Part shown: piece after piece, positions 1 to 7,796 of the stretch
Layout of the letters: every line of letters begins with the position of its first letter
Numbering within the stretch: position 1 is the first letter of the stretch
Source: Flavobacterium panacis
GTDB taxonomy: Bacteria > Bacteroidota > Bacteroidia > Flavobacteriales > Flavobacteriaceae
Direction of reading: 5' to 3'
Assembly: GCF_024649945.1 (NCBI RefSeq)
Contig: NZ_JANKMS010000019.1
Location: 1-63,838 of the forward strand
DNA length: 63,838 nucleotides
The notes under the pieces: model-generated
What the model was told of the DNA's origin: nothing
Database searches by the model: none
What the model saw: the letters and a program-made list of their open reading frames with translations, nothing else
Position numbers and translations under genes: made by a program

Positions 1-85
1 CAAAGTAACAAAGTAACAAAGTAACAAAGTAACAAAGTAACAAAGTAACAAAGTAACAAAGTAACAAAGTAACAAAGTAACAAAG
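1..85. repeat. 8-bp tandem repeat array (CAAAGTAA)n
   Basis: About 10.6 perfect copies of the unit CAAAGTAA run from the first base of the window, so the array probably extends further left. No copy shows a substitution. It lies upstream of the first gene and has no coding sense. Perfect short arrays like this are prone to copy-number change by slippage. It is not a CRISPR array, because there are no spacers. Confidence 0.95.
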
Positions 86-98
86 GTGTATCTTAATT

Positions 99-120
99 AA
101 CTTATATCACTTATATGGTT
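99..120. repeat. 22-bp dispersed repeat, copy 1 of 3
   Basis: The 22 bases starting AACTTATATCACTTATATGG recur identically at 55157-55178 and 58862-58883. The core holds a direct repeat of CTTATAT. The two other copies follow a hairpin with a T-tract; here the left flank is the tandem array. Function is unknown. Confidence 0.85.
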
Positions 121-171
121 TAAAAAAAAAGAAAAAAACTAAATATCTAACCCAACAAAAAAAAACAAAAA

Positions 172-582
172 ATGACAAAACAAATATGGTTGAATCTTCC
201 TGTAAAGGATGTAGCAAAAGCGAAAGATTTTTTCTGGAAAATAGGTTTTTCGTTTAATGAACAGCATGATACGCCAAGTTCGACGTGTATGGTTGTAGGT
301 GAAGGGCATTTTGTGGTAATGCTTTTTGAAGAAATGCTGTTTTCTAGTTTTTCTCAAAATGCCGTTACAGATTCCAGTTCTAGTTCTGAAGTTTTGATTT
401 CGATTGATGCTGAAAGCAGAGAAGAAGTGGACGAATTGGCTGAAAAAGTCAAAGAAGCCGGTGGAATTGTTTTTGCTCCTCCAGCCGAAAGTCAGGGATG
501 GATGTATGGCTGTGGTTTTGCCGATTTGGACGGTCATCGTTGGAATGTTTTATATATGGACTTTAGTAAATTACCCAATTGA
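172..582 (+). CDS. VOC (glyoxalase/bleomycin resistance) family protein
   Basis: This 136-residue protein has the two-module layout of the vicinal oxygen chelate superfamily. The N-terminal part is LNLPVKDVAKAKDFFWKIGF (residues 7-26), and the C-terminal strand YGCGFADLDGHRWNVLYMD is typical of small single-chain VOC proteins. Members bind a metal or small ligand between paired beta-alpha-beta3 units; the substrate here cannot be told. Its stop is one base before the start of the SRPBCC gene, so the two are probably translated together. The trio with the second VOC gene downstream is an arrangement often seen in flavobacterial genomes. Confidence 0.88.
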   Translation: MTKQIWLNLPVKDVAKAKDFFWKIGFSFNEQHDTPSSTCMVVGEGHFVVMLFEEMLFSSFSQNAVTDSSSSSEVLISIDAESREEVDELAEKVKEAGGIVFAPPAESQGWMYGCGFADLDGHRWNVLYMDFSKLPN

Positions 583-583
583 G

Positions 584-1021
584 ATGGAAAAACTAATTTT
601 TAATATTGATATAAAAGCTTCTAAAGAAAAGATTTGGAAGGTTTTGTGGGATGACGCAACTTATAGAAAGTGGACAAGTGCTTTTTGTGAAGGAAGTTAC
701 GTGGAAACGAATTGGAACGAAGGCGATAAAATTTATTTTTTAGGACCAGGCGGAGAAGGAATGAATAGTTTGATTGAAACTAAAATTCCAAATGAATACA
801 TGGCTTTTAAACACATGGGCGAAATCAAAGATTTTAAAGAAGTCCCACCAAATGAGGAAACAGAAAAATGGGTTGGAGCAATGGAAACCTATCGTTTAGA
901 TCAGAAAGGAGACTTAGTAGATCTTCATGTAGAAGTTGATGTAATAGAAAAACATATAGATTATTTTAAAGAAGCTTTTCCGAAAGGAATGGAAGCGATT
1001 AAAGAATTGTCTGAGAAGTAG
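584..1021 (+). CDS. SRPBCC / AHSA1-type domain protein
   Basis: A 145-residue protein with the START-like fold signature of the SRPBCC superfamily: a first strand plus helix (IDIKASKEKIWKVLWD, residues 8-23), YRKWTSAFCEGS, and a long C-terminal helix (residues 125-145). The family has a deep hydrophobic ligand cavity, and its biochemical role here is unknown. I placed the start at the ATG one base after the stop of the upstream VOC gene; the frame is open further upstream, but that part overlaps the VOC gene and lacks the family fold. Probably co-transcribed with both VOC genes. Confidence 0.88.
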   Translation: MEKLIFNIDIKASKEKIWKVLWDDATYRKWTSAFCEGSYVETNWNEGDKIYFLGPGGEGMNSLIETKIPNEYMAFKHMGEIKDFKEVPPNEETEKWVGAMETYRLDQKGDLVDLHVEVDVIEKHIDYFKEAFPKGMEAIKELSEK

Positions 1022-1116
1022 AGATTAGGTATAGAGAAAAGAAGATAGAGGAAAGACTTGATTTTCTATTTTAGAGGAATTAACAATTTATAACTAACAA
1101 TTAATAATTAGAAAAA

Positions 1117-1551
1117 ATGGCAGCAATAAATCCATATTTAATGTTTAACGGAACTTGCGAAGAAGCGTTCCTATTTTACAAATCCGTTTTTGGGGGAGAT
1201 TTTCCTTATATCGGAAAATTTAAAGATGCTCCGGCAGAAGAAGGAGAAGTGCTTTCCGAAGAAGCATTAAATCGTATCATGCACGTTTCGCTTCCAATTG
1301 GAAATTCCATTTTAATGGGAAGTGACAGTCATCCGAGATATGGCGATGTAAGTTTTGGAGATAATTTTTCTGTTTCTGTGAATACAGAAAGCACAGAAGA
1401 AGCGGATAGAATTTTTAACGGACTTTCAGCAGGAGGAAAAGTTGAAATGCCAATGAATAATACTTTCTGGGGTTCTTACTTTGGAATGTTCAAAGATAAA
1501 TTTGGTATAAACTGGATGGTAAGTTTTGATAAAAATATACCAAACCCATAA
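1117..1551 (+). CDS. PhnB-like VOC family protein
   Basis: A 144-residue protein that starts AINPYLMFNGTCEEAFLFYK, the hallmark of the PhnB/3-demethylubiquinone-methyltransferase-like branch of the VOC superfamily. It has a central SVNTESTEEADRIFNGLS helix and a C-terminal GSYFGMFKDKFGINWMVSFD motif. These are small dimeric proteins whose ligand is mostly unassigned. It lies 95 bp after the SRPBCC gene across an AT-rich spacer and is followed by a clear terminator, so it is the last gene of a likely three-gene unit. Confidence 0.9.
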   Translation: MAAINPYLMFNGTCEEAFLFYKSVFGGDFPYIGKFKDAPAEEGEVLSEEALNRIMHVSLPIGNSILMGSDSHPRYGDVSFGDNFSVSVNTESTEEADRIFNGLSAGGKVEMPMNNTFWGSYFGMFKDKFGINWMVSFDKNIPNP

Positions 1552-1600
1552 CCAAAAAGTTACGTTATTTTAATAATAAAACAGAAATGTTAAATTACTC

Positions 1601-1632
1601 GAGAAAGCACATGTTTATGTGCTTTTTCTTTT
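1601..1632 (+). terminator. intrinsic terminator after VOC/SRPBCC/VOC unit
   Basis: A hairpin (AAAGCACAT, GTTT loop, ATGTGCTTT) is followed by TTTCTTTT. It closes the transcription unit about 50 bp past the stop codon. Confidence 0.85.
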
Positions 1633-1707
1633 CAAAAAAACAAGGATTATTCTTTTTTATCAACGAGAGATTGCCGATTTTTGTCGCTTCAAAATCAAGA
1701 AAGAAAA

Positions 1708-2937
1708 ATGGCAGCAGAAGATAAAGAAATAATTTTATTAAAAGTTTCAGGACACGATAAAATTGGAGTTACAGCAGGTTTAACAGCTGTTTTGGCAGCA
1801 TACGATGCTAATATTTTAGATATTGGTCAGGCCGATATTCATGATACACTTTCTTTGGGAATTTTGTTCGAAATTGCTGCAGGTTCTTCATCAGCACCAG
1901 TTTTAAAAGACTTATTGTTTAAAGCGTACGAACTGGAAATCAAAGTAAAATTTATCCCAATTTCTATTGAAGATTACGAAAAATGGGTAAAATCGCAATC
2001 TAAGCAACGTTACATTATTAATATTTTGGGCGAGAAATTGGCGGCATCTCAATTGTCTGCTGTTACCCAAATAATGTCAGATCAAAATTTAAATATTGAT
2101 TCTATCATAAGATTAACGGGAAGAACTTCTATTGTCGAAAAAGAAGAATATCCGCGTTCTTGTATTCAATTGTCTGTAACAGGTGAAATTGTAAACAAGA
2201 TTATCATGACAGCAAGTTTTATGGAAATTTCCAGAACACTAAATGTTGACATTTCTTTCCAAGAAGACAATATTTATAGAAGAAACCGCCGTTTGGTTTG
2301 CTTCGATATGGATTCAACTTTAATTCAAACTGAAGTAATAGACGAATTGGCAGAATTGAATGGAGTAGGAGATCAGGTTCGTGCCATTACAGAATCTGCG
2401 ATGAATGGTGAAATCGATTTTAACGAAAGTTTCAAAAAACGTATGGCTTTGCTTGAAGGCTTAAGTGAGGAAGTATTACAAAATGTTGCCATTAATTTAC
2501 CAATTACACAAGGAGCACACCGTTTAATGAAAGCTTTAAAGTATTACGGTTATAAAACCGCAATTTTATCTGGAGGTTTCACTTATTTTGGAGAATATCT
2601 TCAAAAAGAATTAGGAATAGATTACGTTCACGCCAATCAATTAGAAATAAAAGACGGAAAATTAACTGGTAAATATATTGGTGATATTGTAGACGGTCAG
2701 AAAAAAGCAGAATATTTAAAAGCAATTGCTGAAAAAGAAGGGATTCATATCAATCAAACTATCGCCGTTGGAGACGGAGCAAACGATTTACCAATGCTAA
2801 ACTTAGCAGGTTTAGGAATTGCTTTTCATGCCAAACCAAAAGTGAAAGAAAGTGCTTCAACATCAATTTCAAGTTTAGGTCTTGATGGAGTTTTATATCT
2901 TTTAGGATATCATGATAGATATATCGATATGATGTAA
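1708..2937 (+). CDS. serB: phosphoserine phosphatase SerB with N-terminal ACT domains
   Basis: It hydrolyses O-phosphoserine to serine, the last step of the phosphorylated serine pathway. The N-terminal half (about residues 8-180) contains two ACT-like modules (LLKVSGHDKIGVTAGLTAVL; a second from about residue 100). The C-terminal half is a HAD hydrolase: DMDST with nucleophile D200 and acid D202, motif II ILSGG near 287, and GDGAND at 354-359. I chose the ATG at 1708; an in-frame TTG nine codons upstream is less likely, because the ACT fold begins just after the ATG. The tandem-ACT form is the long SerB type, and ACT domains usually bind amino acids, so feedback by serine is plausible but not shown. 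Monocistronic, with a terminator downstream. Confidence 0.94.
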   Translation: MAAEDKEIILLKVSGHDKIGVTAGLTAVLAAYDANILDIGQADIHDTLSLGILFEIAAGSSSAPVLKDLLFKAYELEIKVKFIPISIEDYEKWVKSQSKQRYIINILGEKLAASQLSAVTQIMSDQNLNIDSIIRLTGRTSIVEKEEYPRSCIQLSVTGEIVNKIIMTASFMEISRTLNVDISFQEDNIYRRNRRLVCFDMDSTLIQTEVIDELAELNGVGDQVRAITESAMNGEIDFNESFKKRMALLEGLSEEVLQNVAINLPITQGAHRLMKALKYYGYKTAILSGGFTYFGEYLQKELGIDYVHANQLEIKDGKLTGKYIGDIVDGQKKAEYLKAIAEKEGIHINQTIAVGDGANDLPMLNLAGLGIAFHAKPKVKESASTSISSLGLDGVLYLLGYHDRYIDMM

Positions 2938-2984
2938 AATACGTCTTACTTTGAATGAAGGCAAAGATTTTTCAGCCCATTTTT

Positions 2985-3081
2985 GTCATTTCGACGAAGG
3001 AGAAATCTCCGCAAGTAGCTCCGCAACGTAAACCAATCTTTGTAGAGTTTCTCGCGGAGATTTCTCCTTCGTCGAAATGAC
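2985..3081. repeat. long inverted repeat, family A, copy 1
   Basis: Arms of 28 bp pair perfectly around a loop of about 41 nt; the left arm starts GTCATTTCGACGAAGGAGAA. Copies of the same family lie at 31812-31909 and 40265-40362, with a single-arm relic at 31524-31580. The arms differ between copies but still pair within each copy. The loop keeps the sequence AATCTTTGTAGAG or its complement. No coding sense. Confidence 0.93.
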
Positions 3082-3103
3082 ACACTAGATGGAATAAAAT
3101 ATG

Positions 3104-3143
3104 AAAACCTCAGTTCTTTTCAATAAAGAGCGGAGGTTTTTTT
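3104..3143 (+). terminator. intrinsic terminator after serB
   Basis: AAAACCTC pairs with GAGGTTTT across an AT-rich loop and is followed by seven T. It is 167 bp past the serB stop, because the family A inverted repeat sits in between. Confidence 0.8.
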
Positions 3144-3147
3144 ATGT

Positions 3148-3237
3148 GGGCATGTCCCTGCGGGTCGGGCTATCCGTTTCAATCTTTTGTGGCGAACCCC
3201 GCCACAAAAGGATTTTCACTTCTATCCCTCATGCGGG
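3148..3237 (+). repeat. dispersed structured element, copy 1
   Basis: This roughly 90-nt element begins 4 bases after the serB terminator. It has the conserved segments GGGCTATCCGTTTCAATC and CACTTCTATCCCTCATGC, and between them a hairpin CTTTTGTGGCG / CGCCACAAAAG. Other copies lie at 31681-31752, 40431-40520 and 44163-44252. The internal stem differs from the 31681 copy by a paired G-C swap, which points to selection on structure. Its RNA or DNA role is not known from the sequence. Confidence 0.85.
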
Positions 3238-3271
3238 TTTAGTGGAATTATCGTTTTAAGATGATATTTTA

Positions 3272-3664
3272 TTATTTTAAATTAAAAGTAAAGTTCATTT
3301 TTGTTCTAATATGATATCCTTCGTGCTCTCCGCAAAGCCATTTTGGAGATTTTTGAAATACTTTTCTTAATTATTTAATAACTTTGAGTTCAATATTGTT
3401 ATTAATAACAACATTAGATACAGAACCATCCATTTCAATTATAAAACTTCCTGAAATAGATTCTTTAGTTTTTTTGTCAAAATTTTTCGAAACATATTCA
3501 ATGAATTTGTCATTTCCACCAGGAAATTCGGGTTTTATTTGAACTATTTCAAATTCATAAATATGTTTCTGGATTGGACTTAATTGTTCTTTGTTTTGTG
3601 AAATAGATTTTTGAAGAAAGAAACAAAAAAATAGAAATAGAAATAGTCTTTTACTCATAGACAT
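3272..3664 (-). pseudogene. TonB C-terminal-domain-like secreted protein, interrupted by an in-frame stop
   Basis: The readable part (97 codons from the ATG at 3664) has a signal peptide (hydrophobic residues 6-20) and the TonB-C entry motif PEFPGGNDKFIEYVSKNF at 45-62, then FIIEMDGSVSNV. A TAA at 3373-3371 stops it. Reading on in the same frame gives LRKVFQKSPKWLCGEH and then IRTKMNFTFNLK before a second stop, which is the normal end of this domain (compare the KSPKW and NLPI/NLK endings of Bacteroidota TonB-C proteins). The stop therefore looks like a point nonsense mutation, for example GAA to TAA, in a gene of about 130 codons. It starts 1 bp after the stop of the small membrane protein gene. 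A sequencing error remains possible. Confidence 0.82.
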
Positions 3665-3665
3665 C

Positions 3666-3908
3666 TTATTCTCTAGATTCCAATTCCCTCTTAATCTCCT
3701 TTAAAGTATTCATATTCAAAATAAAAATAGGGAGCAAAGCAATGGGAATTACATTTGAAGCGCTAAAACCTTTGTTAGCAACAAGGAAAATATTAAGACC
3801 AAACAAAAGAAGTAAAACCACACCAAACAAATAGGTAACTGTTTTGAATGATTTTTGGGTTTTGATTAGTTCCTCAACAGTCATTTCGCTGAATTTCTTC
3901 TTTTTCAT
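3666..3908 (-). CDS. small two-helix membrane protein
   Basis: An 80-residue protein with a charged N-terminus (MKKKKFSEMTVEELIKTQKS), two predicted membrane helices (about 24-45 and 51-66), and a basic-acidic tail LKEIKRELESRE. Similar short flavobacterial proteins carry the label redox-active disulfide protein 2, but this one has no cysteine, so I do not assign that function. Its gene is translationally coupled to the broken TonB-C-like gene downstream, with a 1-bp gap. It follows the GH3-like gene at 25 bp. Confidence 0.75.
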   Translation of the reverse strand: MKKKKFSEMTVEELIKTQKSFKTVTYLFGVVLLLLFGLNIFLVANKGFSASNVIPIALLPIFILNMNTLKEIKRELESRE

Positions 3909-3933
3909 TTGGTGGTTTTTATGTTGGGTTAAT

Positions 3934-5457
3934 TTATACTTTAATAGCTTGCATTTCTTTTAACTGTTCCAAATAATCTCTCTGATTAGAAAGTCGTGGA
4001 ATCTTATGTTGTCCGCCAAGTTTATCTCTTTCTTTTAACCAGTCATAAAATAAATTCTCACGAGCGACATTAATCACCAGCGGATTTAAAGTCATATTGT
4101 TGTAACGTTTCGCTTCGTAATCTGAGTTTAAAGTTTGTAAAGTTTCATCCAAAACTTTCTGAAAAAGACCAACATCGGCTGGGCTTTTCTTGAATTCAAT
4201 CATCCATTCGTGCGCGCCTTTTTCTTTGTCTTGCATAAAAATAGGAGCGACAGTATAATCAATAACTTCCGTTTGCGTAATCTGACAAGCTTTTGCAATA
4301 GCCTGATCAGTATTTTCAACCATTAATTCTTCGCCAAAAACATTAATATGATGTTTGGTTCTGCCTGTAACTCTAATTCTATACGGATTTAATGATGTAA
4401 AACGAACCGTATCGCCAATTAAATAACGCCATAAACCAGAATTGGTTGTAATGACAATTGCGTAATTTTTATTCAGTTCAACATCTGCCAGACGAATTAC
4501 TTTTTGGTTTGAAGTTCCAAAAGTTTCCATCGGAATAAATTCGTAAAAAATCCCATAATCCAGCATTAAAAGCAAATCGCTAGAATTATTTAAATCTTGA
4601 ATAGCAAAGAAACCTTCAGAAGCATTGTAAATTTCGTAATATCTGAAATCTTTACTTGGGAGTATATTTTTATATTGGTCTTTATATGGAGAAAAGCTCA
4701 CGCCACCATGAAAGTAAACTTCCAAATTAGGCCAAAGTTCCAATAAGTTTTGTTTTCCTGTATTTTCTAAAACCTTATTCATTAAAACCAGCATCCAAGA
4801 CGGAACTCCGGCAAAACTGGTTACGTTTTCATTTTTGGTTTCGTTGATAATGGCTGCGATTTTGGTTTCCCATTCGCTCATCAAGGAAGTTTTACTGCTT
4901 GGAGTACTGCTGAATTCGGCCCAAATTGGCATGTTTTCAATCAAAATTGCAGATAAATCTCCAAAGAAAGTATTGTTGTTTTCGTAAATCTGAGAACTTC
5001 CGCCTAAACGAAGACTTTTTCCTAAAAACAATTCAGAATCTTCATTATTGTTCAGATAAAGACAAAGTAAATCTTTACTGCCTTTGTAATGACAATCTTC
5101 CAGAGCTTCATTACTAACGGGAATAAATTTACTTTTGGCATTTGTTGTACCACTCGATTTAGCAAACCATTTAATTGGAGTTTCCCAAAAAACATTTTGT
5201 TCTCCTAAACGAGTACGTTCAATTAAAGGCTGTAATTCTTCATAAGTAGCAATAGGAACTCTCTCTGCAAAGGTCTGATAAGAGTTAATAGACGAAAATT
5301 CATATTGCTTTCCAATAACCGTATTTTCTGATGCCGTCAATAAGTTGTGCAATAATTCTTCTTGAACTTCATTCGGATATTTTAAAAAAAGTTCTATTTG
5401 ATGAATCCTTTGTTTAAGAACCCAAGAGGCAAACGAATTGATAATGGATAAAGGCAT
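3934..5457 (-). CDS. GH3 family (acyl-acid-amido synthetase-like) protein
   Basis: The full 507-residue length and motifs place it in the GH3 auxin-responsive promoter family of adenylate-forming enzymes. The ATP-binding stretch is WFAKSSGTTNAKSKFIPVS (about 95-113), the second motif is FRYYEIYNASEGFFAIQD (about 271-288), and YLIGDTVRF (about 344-352) with RVTGRTKHHINVFGEELM follow. Plant GH3 enzymes join amino acids to acyl acids. Bacterial members are common in Bacteroidota, and their substrates are unknown. It is divergent from the DUF2797 gene and followed closely by the small membrane protein gene. Confidence 0.92.
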   Translation of the reverse strand: MPLSIINSFASWVLKQRIHQIELFLKYPNEVQEELLHNLLTASENTVIGKQYEFSSINSYQTFAERVPIATYEELQPLIERTRLGEQNVFWETPIKWFAKSSGTTNAKSKFIPVSNEALEDCHYKGSKDLLCLYLNNNEDSELFLGKSLRLGGSSQIYENNNTFFGDLSAILIENMPIWAEFSSTPSSKTSLMSEWETKIAAIINETKNENVTSFAGVPSWMLVLMNKVLENTGKQNLLELWPNLEVYFHGGVSFSPYKDQYKNILPSKDFRYYEIYNASEGFFAIQDLNNSSDLLLMLDYGIFYEFIPMETFGTSNQKVIRLADVELNKNYAIVITTNSGLWRYLIGDTVRFTSLNPYRIRVTGRTKHHINVFGEELMVENTDQAIAKACQITQTEVIDYTVAPIFMQDKEKGAHEWMIEFKKSPADVGLFQKVLDETLQTLNSDYEAKRYNNMTLNPLVINVARENLFYDWLKERDKLGGQHKIPRLSNQRDYLEQLKEMQAIKV

Positions 5458-5527
5458 GAATTTGGTTTTTAGGTTACGGACTTTAGGTTTTAAATCTCAC
5501 AATCCATGTAAAACTAAAAACATAAAA

Positions 5528-5558
5528 TTTGATTATCGAGTGACAAATAGTAACTTTG
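5528..5558 (+). promoter_or_regulatory. Bacteroidota-type promoter for the DUF2797 gene
   Basis: TTTG at 5528-5531, exactly 19 bases, then TAACTTTG at 5551-5558 match the TTTG-N19-TAnnTTTG consensus. Transcription would start near 5565, leaving a leader of about 130 nt before the ATG. The leader holds two weak hairpins (AATTCGA/TCGAATT and ACACT/AGTGT); I see no known riboswitch. Confidence 0.75.
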
Positions 5559-5697
5559 CCGTCATATCAAAAATAGTATTTTTTTGTAAAAAACAATTCG
5601 ATTTCAAGTAAAGATTCTCCTTTATAAGTCGAATTTTAACACTAAAAAGTGTAATTCTTTTTGATCAATCTAAATCAGCAATATAAATAAACAACGA

Positions 5698-6492
5698 ATG
5701 CAATATCAAGGTGTCCTGACAAAAATGCAAACCGAATTAGGAAGTCCAATTCAATATTATTTGGTTTTTGAAGATAGTTTTCTGAATGTAAATCAGTTAT
5801 TGGATAAAGAAATCGAAATTAACTTTGTCGGATATCAATGTTTGAATTGTGGTAAAAAGAAAAAAATATACCGTCAGGGTTTTTGTTACGACTGTTTTTA
5901 TTCAAGTCCTGCTGTTGGTGATTGGATTATGAGACCTGAATTGAGTACAGCGCATTTAGGAATCGCAGACAGAGATTTAGATTATGAATCTAAAGTTCAG
6001 TTGCAGCCTCATATTGTATATTTAGCGGCAGCTTGTGAAATAAAAGTAGGTGTAACCAGAAAAACACAAGTTCCAACACGTTGGATAGATCAAGGGGCTT
6101 CGCAGGCAATCGCTGTTGTTGAAGTGCCAAACAGATATTTGGCAGGAATTACCGAAGTGGCGCTAAAAGATCATTATACCGATAAAACCAATTGGAGAAA
6201 AATGTTGCAGAATTCTGTTGAGGTTTTTGATTTGGTTGCAGAAAAAGTGAAAATTGAAAGTTTAATTCCAGCTGAGGTTAAAGAATTTTTTTACTCACAA
6301 AAGAATGATTTGTTTGACTTGCAATATCCAGTTTTGAGTTATCCAGCTAAAGTAAATAGTCTGAATTTGGATAAAAACCCTTCATTTACTGGTAAATTGA
6401 CTGGAATTAAAGGACAATATTTACTGTTTGAAAACGGAACTGTATTTAATGTACGTGGTTCAGAAGGATACGTTGTGACAATAAACGTGTAG
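5698..6492 (+). CDS. DUF2797 domain-containing protein
   Basis: This 264-residue protein matches the DUF2797 family along its length. A CxxC...CxxC cluster (C48, C51, C63, C66) in CLNCGKKKK / FCYDCF looks like a zinc ribbon. It is followed by the conserved HLGIADRDLDYE, VYLAAACEIKVGVTRKTQVPTRWIDQGA and a C-terminal beta-rich region ending LTGIKGQYLLFENGTVFNVR. The internal GVTR...RWIDQGA stretch resembles GIY-YIG nuclease-type folds, but no nuclease activity is established for this family. It is transcribed alone from a consensus promoter and has an unusually long leader. Confidence 0.88.
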   Translation: MQYQGVLTKMQTELGSPIQYYLVFEDSFLNVNQLLDKEIEINFVGYQCLNCGKKKKIYRQGFCYDCFYSSPAVGDWIMRPELSTAHLGIADRDLDYESKVQLQPHIVYLAAACEIKVGVTRKTQVPTRWIDQGASQAIAVVEVPNRYLAGITEVALKDHYTDKTNWRKMLQNSVEVFDLVAEKVKIESLIPAEVKEFFYSQKNDLFDLQYPVLSYPAKVNSLNLDKNPSFTGKLTGIKGQYLLFENGTVFNVRGSEGYVVTINV

Positions 6493-6657
6493 GGTTTTAT
6501 TAGCAAATTGTTATCTTTTTTTATAATTAAGTTATTTTAATTTAAAATTTACAATTTAATTTGTGGTTTTGTGTTAATTAGTTGATGAATAATTATAGCT
6601 TTGACATGTTGAAGCTAATTTAATATTTCAAAAACAAATACCTCAAACAAATACCAC

Positions 6658-7701
6658 ATGAGTAACTTAAAAAAAGTTAATACTTTTAGGCGTTCATTAA
6701 TGCGTAATCTGACTAAGAATATCGGCAGTTCAGTCAGTAACAACGAATCCATTGATGTAACGAAAATCAAGAAAGTATTAATTTGTAGACCAAACGGCCG
6801 ATTAGGAAACATGCTTTTAATCACACCTTTGGTTGAAGAAGTAACTAAAACTTTCCCAAATTGTAAAATTGATTTATTTGTGAAAGGAATGCTTGCACCA
6901 ATTGTGTTTGAGAATTATGATAATATCGATAAAATAATTCACCTGCCCAAAAAGCCTTTTAAAGAATTAGTAAAATACTTTAAAGTTTGGACTTTAATTA
7001 AAAAACAAAATTACGACGTTGCAATAAATGTTGATCAAAATTCTTCTTCTGGAAGACTTGGTGTCAAATTTTCAAATGCTAAATATAAATTTTTTGGAAA
7101 TCTTCCAGAAAATGTTACCCTTGAGCATAAAGATTACGACCACATTGCAAAATATCCAGTATATAATTTCAGATATTTTTTAAATCAGGTTGGAACAAAA
7201 GATAAAAACGAACCTGTTGCGCTTATAGATTTAAAATTATCTGAAACTGAAATTGCAAACGGTAAAGAGATTTTAAATAAAATTATCGATCCAAACAAAA
7301 GGACTATCGCGATTTTTACCTACGCAACTGGTGAGAAATGTTACAGCCCTGCTTGGTGGGAAGAATTTTATACCGTATTGAAAAAAGAATATCCGAACGA
7401 GAATATTTTTGAAGTATTACCAGTAGAAAATGTTTCTCAAATCAATTTTGAAGCTCCAACTTTTTACAGTAAAGATGTTCGTGAAATTGGTTCTGTTCTG
7501 GCAAACGTAGATGTTTTTGTCGGTGCAGACAGTGGAATTATGCATTTGGCAAGTGCTTCAAAAGCGCCAACTGTTGGTCTGTTTTCAGTTTCTAACTTAA
7601 AAAAATATGAACCATACGGAAACGGAAGCGTAGGCTTGGATACCAATGTTTTGGGTGTTCCAGATTTTATAAAAGCAATTAATAAGATTCTAAACAAATA
7701 G
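6658..7701 (+). CDS. glycosyltransferase family 9 (heptosyltransferase-like)
   Basis: A 347-residue GT-B enzyme of family GT9, which contains the ADP-heptose:LPS heptosyltransferases. The N-terminal domain opens KKVLICRPNGRLGNMLLITPLVEEV (about 37-61). The C-terminal nucleotide-sugar domain has the family motif VFVGADSGIMHLASASKAPTVGLFS (about 283-307). About 35 basic residues precede the first strand. The true donor sugar in this organism is unknown. A -7 element TAGCTTTG at 6596-6603 lies 54 bp before the ATG, and a strong terminator follows 17 bp after the stop. Confidence 0.9.
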   Translation: MSNLKKVNTFRRSLMRNLTKNIGSSVSNNESIDVTKIKKVLICRPNGRLGNMLLITPLVEEVTKTFPNCKIDLFVKGMLAPIVFENYDNIDKIIHLPKKPFKELVKYFKVWTLIKKQNYDVAINVDQNSSSGRLGVKFSNAKYKFFGNLPENVTLEHKDYDHIAKYPVYNFRYFLNQVGTKDKNEPVALIDLKLSETEIANGKEILNKIIDPNKRTIAIFTYATGEKCYSPAWWEEFYTVLKKEYPNENIFEVLPVENVSQINFEAPTFYSKDVREIGSVLANVDVFVGADSGIMHLASASKAPTVGLFSVSNLKKYEPYGNGSVGLDTNVLGVPDFIKAINKILNK

Positions 7702-7718
7702 AATTTAAAAAGAGATTA

Positions 7719-7750
7719 AAAAAAACCTGTTCGAAAGAACAGGTTTTTTT
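7719..7750. terminator. bidirectional intrinsic terminator
   Basis: AAAAACCTGTTC / GAACAGGTTTTTTT with a GAAA loop has A and T runs on both sides. It serves the GT9 gene on the plus strand and could serve the AsmA-like gene on the minus strand. Confidence 0.9.
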
Positions 7751-7756
7751 ATGAAA

Positions 7757-7793
7757 ATCTTAGAATCTTAGTGCCTTAGCATCTAAGCATCTT
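7757..7793. repeat. degenerate CTTAG/CATCTTA repeat fragment
   Basis: The short, imperfectly iterated words CTTAGAAT, CTTAGTGC, CTTAGCAT, CTAAGCAT form a typical simple intergenic repeat in this chromosome. It touches the end of the AsmA-like gene. No function can be inferred. Confidence 0.45.
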
Positions 7794-7796
7794 ATG

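Noticed and set aside
1..85. CRISPR array
   Set aside because: The repeats are 8 bp and head to tail without spacers, and no cas genes occur in the window.
404..583. Longer N-terminus for the SRPBCC protein
   Set aside because: The upstream extension overlaps the VOC gene and reads as non-protein-like sequence; the ATG at 584 fits the fold.
3148..3237. Assigning the dispersed element to a named RNA family or ribozyme
   Set aside because: The fold is suggestive, but I cannot confirm a family match from the sequence alone, so it is listed as a repeat.
5565..5697. Riboswitch in the DUF2797 leader
   Set aside because: The stems are short and AT-rich and match no known aptamer core.
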